Part shown: positions 13,801 to 25,800 of the stretch, piece after piece
Layout: each line of letters starts with the position of its first letter
Numbering within the stretch: position 1 is the stretch's first letter
Assembly (NCBI RefSeq): GCF_030272615.1
Contig: NC_081405.1
Location: 159,176,317 to 159,240,316 of the forward strand
DNA from: Cryptomeria japonica
Taxonomy: Eukaryota; Streptophyta; Pinopsida; Cupressales; Cupressaceae
Direction of reading: 5' to 3'
Length of the DNA: 64,000 nt
Translations under genes and position numbers: made by a program
The notes under the pieces: generated by a model
What the model saw: the letters and a program-made list of their open reading frames with translations, nothing else
The model's database searches: none
What the model was told of the DNA's origin: nothing

Positions 13801-16800
13801 AGACTAGATCATTCAACCTCTCCACAGACAGTCTATTGCGCCTCTTGGAGTGTATGTGCTCAAACATACTCCAATTGCGCTCACAACCGGAAGCACTGCA
13901 TGGCTGGCTCAAAATACGAATGGCTACCTGTTGAAGATTTGGTGTTTTAGGACCAAACATTTGCCACCACCTATCTGAGATGAGAAAAAGGAAAAAAAAA
14001 ATCAGCCTCATTTAATAATTAATAACAAATTGAATAACATATAATTAAAATTATGCTCTTAATTTCTTAAAATATACATTTTACCTGGCTGCATTTTTGT
14101 TCGATTTTCTTTGCAAAGCAGACGAGAGAAGACCTCCCCTTCAGCATTAGAAAAAGCCTCTAGCTCCTGAACTATACTGCTGCTATGACCAGGCGACATT
14201 CGCTCTATCACTGAGTAGAGCCCACTAAGAACCTCCTCATCCGCCTTGAAATCAGGGCGGAAATGGAATGCCGGATTGAGGTAATAAGCAGCTGCATGAA
14301 GGGGCCTATGAAGCTGGGTCTGCCATCTCCTGTCAATGATATCCCAAATGGGACGATACTTACTCTCATCCCCTTCATAGAAAGATCTGATGCCCTCCTT
14401 GGCCCTATCCATGCCCTCGTATATGTAGCCCATTGCGGGCTTCTCCCCGTCAGCAACACGTAGGAGAACTACCAAGGGCTCAATGAACTGCAAATATTGT
14501 GAAACAATATGTAATATTAGTTAATGTAAGTGTGAAATTGTGAATGAAAATAAGCAAATAAAAGAAAAATATGAATAAAAATAAAAACTTAAAACTTAAA
14601 ACATAAGGTAGAGATTAGAATGCTTAAAGTTTTTACCTTCACGATCTCAGCACAAGGGGTCCAAAAGCCTGGCTCATCAAAAATGTAATCTGTAACATCA
14701 ACTCCTGCAACACTCATAGCATAGGATGAGGAAGTCCACTCCTCACCAACAAGCATACGTCTCAAAGCTGCCTTACTGCGAATCAAGGATTGCAGTGTGA
14801 TGAAGTTAGTGGCAAATCTAGCGATTCCAGGACGAGCCAACTCCTTTTGCCCTGTGTATTGCCTCCTTAAGTTAAGGACCCATGCATGATTGTATACAAA
14901 TTTGCAAATATTTTTTGCCTTCTCTACACATGTCCTGATCCATGCAATCTTACCAATGTCCTCCAACACGAGGTCAATGCAATGGGCGGCACATGGAGAC
15001 CAAAATATAGATGGGTGCCTCTCCATCAAAAGTTTACCTGCAGCAACATAATTTGCTGCATTATCGGTCACCACTTGTACTACATTCTCCTCGCCCACTT
15101 CATATATGACCTCCTCTATAACCTCACATAGGTAAGTGGCATTTTTAGAATGTGCGGAAGCATCAATGGACTTCATGAACATGGTGCCACCTGAAATTTG
15201 AAAACAAAGCAAAAACAATGATCGATGATCATTCAATAAATCTCAACTCAAAAATAAAATACAAATCATTTAATAAAATTCAAGTTATTCAATCACTTGC
15301 AGAAGAAACAAGAAAATTTAGGAGTGTTCGATTTCTCCTATCAGTCCAACCATCGGTCATGATGGTGCAACCCTTCTTCCATATCTCTCGATGTTCCTCT
15401 AATGTGGCTTTTACATCAGCCACCGATTCTATCAAAATTGGGCCACTTAACTCGGCATCAACCAGCAATGGCATCAACCATGTTTTGCCAATAAGGAGAC
15501 CTATCACAAATAAATTAAATAAGATAACTGTAAAATTATAAAAATTAGAGTCTTAGACAAAGTCACAAAACAAACTAAGAATATTAACAACTTAAAAACT
15601 TAAACCAATCAAATAAAAACTAAAAGGAATTACTTGGCTGCGAAGAATGGAATATTGCAATAAAACCAAAATCTTCCAATTGCACCTTTAGCCTTATTGT
15701 GTACCTCTTTGTTCCAAGCCATGCTCTCAAGTGAAGGTTGGGCACCAGGAGTAGTGCATGGCTCAAAATATGAATCCATCCTAGATTTACGAACTCTAGG
15801 ACCAATGGTTGGAGTTGCACTGATACTCCCACTAGCGCTGACACTACTGGCAACAGAAGCACTAGCACTCCCACTAGGACAATATGGAGGCATGGAAGAG
15901 GCCTCTCCAACACAACCAATGCTAGTCTGAGCCAACTCCTCCCTTTGCCTCTTCTTTATTTCTTTTCGAGTCTCAAATGTGTCTAATAGCACTTGGCACT
16001 CACAAATAGCCTCAGGAAGTGCTTTTGTGCAAGGCTCTGCATCATGGCTACGTATGCCGGCAAGGTGGTATTTCAATCTATTTATGCCTCCATGAAAGAT
16101 TGTTTTGCAAAATTTACATTTTGCCTCTCCTTTTTTTTGCCCAGGAAAAGGTTCTGTATATTTCCAAGCTGGATCTTTTCTACCCGGGATTGCTCTATGA
16201 GGAGGACTGGAACTAGACATTGTTTTCAAAAGTTGAAGGTTGTTGGAATAAGACACAATTACAAAAAAAATGAATATTTGTCCATTGTTAAATTATAAAT
16301 TAATACAAAAAAAATATAATAGCAATGTTTTGATTTTGATACAAAAAACAATGTAATAGAATTTGTATCATTTTTTTCAAAGAAATTAGCAAACCTACCA
16401 TGTAGATTGTTTTTTCATTTCAAAACATAAAGAAATCAGCAAACCCTACAATGTACATTTTTAAAAAAAAAAATGTACATTGTAGGGTTTGCTGATTTCT
16501 TTAAGTTTTAACTTTTAAGAAAACAAAAAAAATGTAAATTTTGCTTATAAAACACCCAAAAAACCAAAAAATATAAATCTTACCTCTTATAAGAAGGTTG
16601 AAATGAAATACAACCTTTTTCCAATCCTCTCTAACAAGCTTTTGATGCACCAAATACAAGTATTACACTGCCCCAATGTGATTTGTTGAAGAAATTCTAC
16701 TCCTCCTCCTTGCTGGTTGCCCTACTATGCTCTCTTCTTTTTCCTCACAACTCACTCTTCTCCTCCTATTTTTTCAATAGAATGAAATGAGATGCCTTTT

Positions 16801-19800
16801 ACAACTTAGCTAAAAATATAAATGAAAAAAAAAGCAAGCAAAACCTTTTTTTAAATGTTTTTTTTTTGCTTTTTTCGGCTGTTTACGCCGGCCGAGTTTT
16901 GGGCTCAGGACTCGCCGGGTCCGAGCCGAGTCACCGACTTCTAGGACTCACCAGGACTCGGCCAAAACTCACCGAGTCCGGGTCCGAGCCACCCAGGACT
17001 CACCGAGGGTGACTCGACCCATGACTCGCCGAGTTTTGGCGAGTCCTGGCGAGTCTTGGAACTCTGCTACAATTAGAGAAGATCAGATTGCATAAGGCAT
17101 ATCAATTCTAAATGGCTTAAGACTCCCAGGACCTGTTTCTCTCGATGGCCTAAGTTGTATCGATCTGATTTCATTGAAGAAATCAGTGATATGATCACAC
17201 TCTTAAGTAGGATAATGGGATTAAAACAGTCTAATGTATTTGAGATTTGGATGTACAAATACATTGTGGTTATGAGAAAAGCTTAGTCTCATATCTTCTA
17301 GGATGAAGTGATCAGTGATAACCTATGTGAGCAGCTCTCACTAGTTTCAACCACTCTCACTTTCTACATGAATTCCTACTTAGTGTACATAGCAGCGTCA
17401 CTTAGACAATTTCCTGGTCTTTTTACGAAAGGTGACAGATTGCTGGTACCGGTATGGAAATATTATGATCAACTCACCTTAAGACCCAACTAGATTCACT
17501 ATAGGAGGGCGCAAGATGCCTTTTTTGGTCATTTCATGTGTTTGTTTGACAAAACACTTAAGAACAAGAGAGTGTTTGAGGCAGCCTGGAAGAAACTGGA
17601 TGAATATGGATGCTTGTTCCTTAAGTTCCCAACTTTCACTTACATGAGAGTTGGATGTTTTGAAGGTCATCTATATATGCTTCCGAGATATCCTACTGAC
17701 AAGATTATCTTGATGGAGTTGGCTAGACAACTAATGACAGTTCATGCAGTTCAGTTAGCTCAACATAAGTTAGGCATCAACATATCCTCACATAAACCAC
17801 TGCAGATTGGCCGATATTCCTTAACAACTTCAGCAAGAGCCAAGGCAATGGAGATAGAACTTCAAGAAATCAAGCTAAAGAAGTTCAAGGCAAGAAAGGA
17901 TTTTGATTATTGAGGAATGAAAGATAAAATTAAGAGAGCCTTTAATCATGTTCATCGCCTTGAGGATATCTGGGTTGATCTTTGTTCAAAAGAAGACATC
18001 AGGAAGATGGACTACAACAGGCTTATCTTGGAGAAAATTGTAGATTTGGATCTAACCAAGATTCCAGAAGGCATGGTAGATGACGGAAAAACCCTTGATC
18101 CAAAATATATTCAACAAAGGGTTGTTGAAGCTCCTCTTCCATCTGTCCAATGGTCACAAAAGGAATGTACCTCAATCCGTGATACATTTCAGCCCATCCT
18201 TGCTAACACCATTGCTTGGCTGAAAAACAATAATGTCAATACCATAAAAAGTAAGGTTGGGGCAGATGATGATTCAACAGGACCAATTGGGCGTAAGTCT
18301 AAAGTGAGAGTTAAATCCAAAGAAGAAGCTTCTCCCTCTGGTACTAGAATCAAGCTGAGGGTTAGTAGGGCTTTGGTTATTCCTCCAAAATAGGTGTCAT
18401 TGAAAGGAAAAGAGAAGCCTCAAGTGCAAATTCACGTCATTGACCCTGAGGATGAACCACATAAGGAGAATGCTCCAGAATATCCTACTGCCTTGAATGA
18501 CGATTCTCCTCATATGGCCATCCCCCAAGTATCTTTGGATGTTCCTATTTCTCCAATAGACACGGATGTGGATTCTTTCTCTACGGTTCACGTTGATTTT
18601 GTTGAGCCAAGTGTATCTGTTTGCACTAATGTGTCATCATCATTTCCAGACATTCCTATGGAAGTTTCACATGGCAGCTTGGAAAATGTTTTTGATGTAA
18701 ATCCTTCATATGCCGTTCTATCAAGTGTATCGCTTCCTAAAATTGATACTTCTGCCATAAGTTTCTATAAGTTCATGACTGAAGCTGGCCATGATTTGCC
18801 ATCTGAGAGAACACTTGTCGCTGTCCAAACCGAGGCTTCACGTAGATGACAACTGTAGTATAGGCAAATCCTGTTTCTACACAAAGTACAGTTGCTGTTA
18901 CCAATGCAAGCTCATTAGATTTACCCCCATGGTTGAGCTCAATCACTCCTAAGAGGAAAAAGTAGGAGATTTCTCCTGATGTATTTTACTTTCAGCAGCT
19001 TAGAAATTTAAGCCCAAAGCTGCCAAGAAAGCCAAGACAGTTTCCCGATTGGTTGTAGATGGTAACAAGATGAAGAATGTAGAGGTAGCAAAACCTCTTG
19101 CTGATAAGCTTCAAGGGGAAATGCAGCTATCTGATTATAGGTTTACAAGAGTGGAACTAGGAAAGCAAACACATGCCGGAATAATGCATGATGCTCATGA
19201 CTCAGTAGCTTCATTGGTTCAAAGTTATGATGAGCTCCTAGCAAAGAAGGATAAGCTCAAGGAGAAAAACGCACAACTCATCTCAGTGATCCAAAAGATC
19301 ACTAATTCTTCGGAAAAGGTTGCTCCCTTGACTTCCTCTACTTCTGAAGAGTCCATCAAACGAGTTGAGAAAGCTGCTCAAAAGGCCAAAGCTATTGATT
19401 CTTGGGTAGATCAACTGGCAGATCGAAGTGCTCAAGTGGTAAAGAAAGCCTTACTGGTGCTAGGCAATGTAAGGGCAACAAAGATGAAATTGAACTAGAT
19501 TTTAGAAGCTTTTAAGCAAAGTTTGGAATCCACAGAAAGAGATTTGAAAATTTGGCATGAAATGGATCAAGTCAAATTGGAAATCCTGCATAATCATATT
19601 GTGATACCAAACAAGGAAAGGTATATTGAGTTTGAAGAACTTATGATCAATAGGTCATTAGTTGTCAAGGACTTGATTAAAGATATTCAAGCTGCTCTTG
19701 AAATGAATGCTGAAGTGGAGCATGATATTATCTCCAACTTTGAGAAAATGTCTTGCAAGATTATAAGTTAAGATGAAGGGTTGCTTCCTGAGAATGTAAT

Positions 19801-22800
19801 ACTTTCTGAGTTGGTGTCCAGGCTTCATTAGGAATTCGAATTCGAACAATTTACAATGACCTCAATCAACAGATTTGTGGATTGCCAAGTTTTCCTTGAC
19901 AGGATGCAGACTGTACTTGGGGAATATAGAGTAGCGACAGTGATATTTTGATGTCATCATCAGAACTCTTGCTGTTGCAAGGAATACAGCAAGCCCAAAT
20001 CTCGATGAATTGCAGGAATCAATCAACAAGTGTCAAGCTTTCATGGCCAAAGAAAGAGAAGAACAAGAAGTGTCTCATGACGTTTGAGTTGTATTTTTGT
20101 TTTATGTATTTGCTTTTCGACAAATTGCATGTAATATCAAAACTTGTAACTACAGGTAGTCTCATTACTTGTAATCCTGTAACTTGTAATCACATGAGAA
20201 CAAATTCCAAGTTGAATAGCAATAGGACTGTAATTTGGAATAAGTCATAGTTAGTTATAGTGGTTGTGGAAAATGTCTTAGTTAGTTGGACTCTCCCACT
20301 TTTTGCTCTTAGCCCCTCTCGTATATATATCAAAGGGTGTTTTTTGTAATTTTTGTCTTTTTAGCAAGCAAGAAAACTTTGCAGAAATTTACAGTCATAA
20401 AGACTTTGTGTTTTATACTTGTAAATTGGTTTCTCAAGCAATATCAAGAAGGCATTTTGAGTTTCAAACTTTGTGTTGACACCTTGTTCCTATATCTATT
20501 GTGTACTTATGTCATAGTGGTATATTTTTTGGCATATACTTGAGATTCTGGTGAGATTGTTAAAAGGAGCTTTATCTAACTTCTTGTAGACTTTGTGCTA
20601 CAAATATTGAGGATTAAAATAGCTAAGTGTTTGCAATAGAGAAAGATTATAAGACTTTGTGCTTGTAGTTGTTCCTATTTGTAGTAGTCTAAAGGTGTCA
20701 TAGTAACAGACTTTGAGCTGTTGTATGTCATACGTTGTTATTTTAATCATTTTGAAGAGTTGATACGATAGCAGAAAGTGAAGACTTTGAGCTTTATTTC
20801 TATTTTCCCGTCCCAAGGTAGTGACGGAAGACTTTGCGCTCTCATAGAAACTTTGCTTCCTTTATACGAGTATCTTTGTTGTTCTTGAGATTTATAAATT
20901 TCTGTGTTTCTTATTTTAGTTACAGTTTCTTTTTTAAAAGGAGAGAAGACTATCATCTTTTCTGAAAAAAGAGAAAAAGATGTTGTCCCACTCAAGTTAG
21001 ATTAGTGTTTAGTTTGTAATAGTAGGAAAGGGGGAGCCTTCCCTTAAAATTAGGGGAGTTTTAACTCACACACTGTGGTTAAAACCACAATTTTGTATGC
21101 CTCCTAGGTGTACAAAATTTCCAACCAACACACATTTTTGATAAGTTTCCTTTTGCTTTTTGTTTGGTTGTAGTGCCTTCTTCATATGAAAATGCTGACC
21201 CTGTTCTATTACATGACATAATTTGAATATTTGTCAGACAATGTTAACAACTCTTAAATTACCTTTTCTTTTGTAAACAAAAGGCGGGCCTTTTTGAATC
21301 ATGATTTTTCTCAGAATACTGAGAAAAAGGACTGATTTGGTTGTGCAATTTATTAATTTTGTAGTTTGATATTCTACAGTGGCATTTTCAAAATAGTGTG
21401 GTTATTGGTACAAATTACATTTCTTTTTCCTACACATGTTAACTAAAGGATGTTCTTGGTGACTTAAATGTGTTCCTGGCAGAATGGGATTTAGGGGGAT
21501 TTCCTGCATGGTTGCTTGCTCATAATCCACCTCTTAAATTGAGATCATCAGACCCAAACTTCCTCAATTTGGTATGTGTAGCATAATTGTTTCTTGTTTT
21601 ATTATTTATGCTTGAAGCTTCGACATGAATATTGACCAACAATGCAATTATGATTTTTTGCTCTTTTTGATCTTTTGAACGATCCTATTGATATGCAATT
21701 GAATGGTTCAATAAACACTATGTTATTTTGATTTATATGAGGGAATTCTCCTTAGATTGCATATATTTTGCAGGTCAAGAGGTGGTGGGATGTTTTATTT
21801 CCAAAAATTGTTCCACTTCTCTATAGTAATGGAGGGCCTGTCATAATGGTTCAGGTAACATTCAATTTAATATTTAGTTATACTATCCACTATAATTGCT
21901 TGTTTTTTTCCTCATTAAATTTTTCAAATTTCCACATCTTGATATTTTTGTGCTTTTGTTTTCTTTGGATTTCACTATCTTTTCCAGTTTTCCCTTTTAA
22001 AGATTATATTGGTAGTATGAACATACCTTCGTATTGATCTTAGCATTATTTAAAAGGACTGCGATGGTTTTGTATCTCTTGAATATTGACATGTTACTTT
22101 GTCTATTTCACAAATGATGTCTTATTCTCAGGTTGAGAATGAATATGGGTCATTTGGAGATGATAAAAATTATCTTCGAAACCTAGTGTCTCTTGCTAGA
22201 GCGCACTTTAAGGATGATGTTATCTTGTACGTACTTATTTACCTTCTAACTTCTACATTTAATCATTTTTGTTAATGTTGCAATATTTACTTGGACAGTT
22301 TGAATGCTGGATATGTCGTCTCAAAGGGCCTTGTTTTGTAGTTTCTATTTTTTTAATATTGAACACTAAGGCTACATCCTTATCTGATTATGATTTATCC
22401 CATTTTAATGTGTATATATATATGTGATTAATTTTGACATTTTTACTAGCAGTTGGCTCATTTATGACATTGAATTTCTTGTATGTCATGATTCTTTAAA
22501 CTTATTAATTTAATTCAGTAAATGGAATAACCATTCTAAAATTTCTCATTTATTTTATTTATTCAATGTTTTATGTGATCTGCTTTTGTTCTTAAAATGT
22601 CTGGCTTTCAAGCATTCTTAGGGTATAGCACCTCTAATGTGCCCAACCTTAGTGCGAATTTATACCTAACCATTGAACGATGCAAATATGAAAGAAAGTT
22701 GAATTTTGTTTTCATAATTCTTATGTAATTAACCCTTGAACGATACAAATATGAAAGAAAGTTGAATTTTGTTTTCATAATTCTTATGTCATGGTATGTA

Positions 22801-25800
22801 GATGGGAAAGTTCAGCTTTATAAATTTCAATGTTTTGCTCCATACTTTCACTTTGGCTCTCATAAGCATGAACCTTCACTGAAAGCATCCATCATCTGAA
22901 AAGGACCAACAATTAAGATAATCAATCATTGAGTAGATTGAATCTAGCTTCTATGATACATAAGGAGAACCAACTGATAGCATACTAATAGACTTTGGGG
23001 TAGCTTAAGAAAATTTAATGTAATGCTCTCAATTTTGTATAATTTGTAAATTAGGAAAATTTAGTTAAGAATATTATTTTTAATTTGAGGAACCTTTATA
23101 AATTGAATTTGGGAGGTTAGAGGCAATAATCAATCAATTGCATTTAGACATTGAGTATTGAATCTTGAGTGGTGTTTGAAGAACTATGTTTAAAAGTGAA
23201 ATTTGGTAACGATCATAACATAAAAAAATTGGACATTGAGAGACACCTGCCAAATGAAAAGAAAGGCTTTAATAATATATTAACAAGCTATCAGAAGAAT
23301 AGCGTGGATGGAGTTGATGGGTAAATAAATGAGGGTGTTGTAGACCATACCTCCTCTTGCTAAAATTCACACTCCATAAGGAAGAGAGTGGGTGAGAGTG
23401 TTAGGGGAGGATGTAATGTCCCCATTTTCAGTCACATCAGCGTTGTAGTTAACCCTGACTTTCTTAGCATGTGCTAGCCTTGTCGGAAGGGATATCTGAT
23501 GTTGGCAATGAGCTCAGTTGGTCTTAAGGATTCCTATGACACTTTTCAAAGTGGACTTTGACTTTGAGTATGTTTTCCAAGATTCTTGGAGAGAGCTTCT
23601 ATTTTTTGTATGTCACTTAGTCAGCCCCGATTTTCATCATTCATCATCGATATCATTCCAATATGGTCAAGTTTCAATTTTGATGCTTTCTGGTAGTTTT
23701 CACAACTTGGGTGTATTATTGGCTTTAATTTAATTATATTTACTAAGTTGCTTAATTTTATTAAAATAATTTAAAAAACACCTTAGTGTAATAGCTCATT
23801 GGAAAGAGATTTAAAGTTTTAAATCGTGGATGCATAAAGGGGGGGGGGGGGGGGGACCTTGCTCATCAAATACACTTATTATTTTATAAAAGGGTCTTTT
23901 GGGGCTAAAAGGAGCATTTTATTTGAAGTGAATTTTAAAATATTTCTTTTGGAAAGTTCGGTAGGAAAAAGGTATAAAAGGTGATTTAGGGAGCTCATTT
24001 GAATTATGCAGTTTATTCTACTTTTCCTTTGGTGGAACCCTTGTTGCTTAGTGGGATTGAACGTAGTTCATCTCAGCCTTCTTGAGGACGAAGGCCGTCT
24101 TGGATTAGATTAATCATGATAGTGAAAGATTTGTAATGTTCCCTTTTAGGATATCTTAGGATATTGGGATAATTACTTCAATTCCTCACACTTATACCAT
24201 CTAATCTTTGCAATTGAACTATGTAATGGAGAATAAGAACAATATCACTTGCTATTTCTGATATATACAATAATATATATGCTGAAAGTGAATTGATTTG
24301 ATTTACATTAAGTGCAATGATCTCTTAGGATCTCTGCTATGTTAAGTATGGCATATGAATATGCAATGAGATATGATATTGCTTAAAGCAATATGTATTT
24401 TGCCGTCTCTAATATGACTCTCAATACATGCAAACGTATGACAGGTAATATCACTTAAAGCAATATAGCTGCTATTTCTGATATGGATATAATTACTTGC
24501 AACAATTATATGATATGTTGTTCCTGATTTTGGCAGTGAATACGTGCAATAACAATGGGGCTGTCTCTAATATAAATCTTATTGTTATATGCACCCAATT
24601 ATGGGCCTTCAGCCTTGCTCACTTCGTGCTCTTCCAAACTGGAATAAGAAATAAGATAAAAGCACAAATTGATCCTCCTGGTAATGAAGTGATCGCAAAT
24701 ATATATGGATACAATAGATTGGTTGTCTATTTGATTATAGAGACATGCTTACCATAATCGCATCCCTTCATCAAACTAAATGATTATTGCTGTTAGTTAA
24801 TGTGATTAATCATGATTGATATCATCATTAGATGGAAACCGGCGATCAATACTTAAAGGTTCGATGACATAAATGTTATCGGATTCCTTGATCATATTGT
24901 TGGGATATCTCTGATCTGATTGGGATGTTCATAGGGTAGGTTTATCACAAGAACCTCCCTGGTTAATGGGGTGTGGCTCATCTAGAGTTACAAGTTGAAT
25001 GAAAAGGATTTGTAGTTTCAATTGAAGGTTAGATCAATGTGTGAAGTCTTTCTGGGTAAGACAAATTGTTTGTGTTTTTATAGATAATCGTTGCAAAGAT
25101 TGAGTTATTAGGTTTGATTGAGTTTTTAGAGTTTCTTTGGGCGATTGAAGCCTCAATTGGGATGCCATTAAGAAGGGTTATATAATTAATATTTGTTAAG
25201 GATTTTGGGCAAGTTAACTGAGTTTTGGCATGGGATGTTTTTCTGTTAACTTTTTTATTCTCTTGCTGTACGACTTCAGTAATCTCTAAAGGGCATGGGA
25301 ATCATACATTGTTGTTGGTTGGAAGAATAGCTGCAAGTAAGATGATTGTATTGTTAGATCATTCTAAATCATGTTCTGTTGAATTACAAAACAAATAATT
25401 ACTTACAGTCTTCCCTCATGCATCTTAATATGAAATAGATAGATCATGTACAGTGATTAAAGAGAATATGATGCAGAAGTTAATAAACTTTGCAGAAACT
25501 CTAATTGAATCGAGTTGATATTTAAGGGACAAATACATACAAATATATCGAGGTTGAGATTTCTGAAGATATCCCTTAATTTGCAGCCTTTTGATTCATG
25601 GATATGAATTAAATAATCACTACACATAATGGTCTATATGCTGGAACAGGATGATGCAAGGTGTTTTCTGAATGATGTCATAACAGAAGAAAAAATATTA
25701 AATATACAGTGATATGACTGTTCTTGTCCTTGATTTATTGTGCTTGAATAAGTTGTTTGTATCAAAAACTTGGAGATAAAACACCTTTTTGAGTATATAG

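Larger units (their letters stand above)
13029..17066 (-). mobile_element. hAT-family DNA transposon (hAT1), 4.0 kb
   Basis: Flanked by a perfect 8-bp target duplication ctacaatt (13021-13028 and 17067-17074), as expected for hAT. Terminal inverted repeats are short and imperfect: CAAAGAAACGGGACTCGG against CAGAGTTCCAAGACTCGCC. Both subterminal regions are dense in GACTCG/CGAGTC words (13040-13100 and 16890-17055), the sort of motif hAT transposases bind. A five-exon transposase gene lies on the minus strand. It has landed inside the reading frame of unit X. Confidence 0.92.
12608..19771 (+). pseudogene. Unknown ORF of unit X (homologue of the unit Z ORF), interrupted by a hAT
   Basis: Family not recognised. 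The first segment 12608-13028 opens MTEEPASPSNKKMK and contains a block (CAAHFDRGSRTIKDNDGN) shared with the Z protein at 46077-46150. A hAT transposon splits the frame at the 8-bp duplicate ctacaatt, and homology resumes at 17067. Later blocks match Z: DFIEEISDMITLLSRIMG, FYMNSYLVY, then FPTFTYMRV and LPRYPTDKIILMELARQL. The 3' half (18394-19771) is Ser/Thr-rich, then a Lys/Glu-rich coiled-coil-like segment near 19210-19480. Stops and frameshifts occur at about 17075, 17284, 17311, 17491, 17911, 18391, 18847 and after 19498, so this copy is dead. The N-terminal block faintly recalls the plant mobile domain; I would not assign it. Confidence 0.6.
6597..21130 (+). mobile_element. Giant LTR-like unit X (hairpin array + ORF), with two nested insertions
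   Basis: Begins TGTTGTCTTAATTTTTG and ends TTTCCAACCAACA, flanked by a perfect 5-bp target duplication cacat (6592-6596 and 21131-21135). Removing the nested unit Y and the hAT leaves about 6.1 kb. Order: short leader; hairpin array 11214-12400; long reading frame from 12608; TATA-like box at 20322; about 0.8 kb of 3' sequence with a repeated GACTTTG motif. There is no gag-pol, no paired direct terminal repeat and no terminal inverted repeat beyond TG/CA. TG...CA ends and a 5-bp duplication are hallmarks of retroviral-type integrase. I infer a solo LTR, or a non-autonomous unit moved by such an integrase. Confidence 0.75.

Noticed and set aside
23839-23855. Poly-G run as a biological signal
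   Set aside because: A single homopolymer in an old LTR fragment. Length is unreliable and nothing around it suggests a function.
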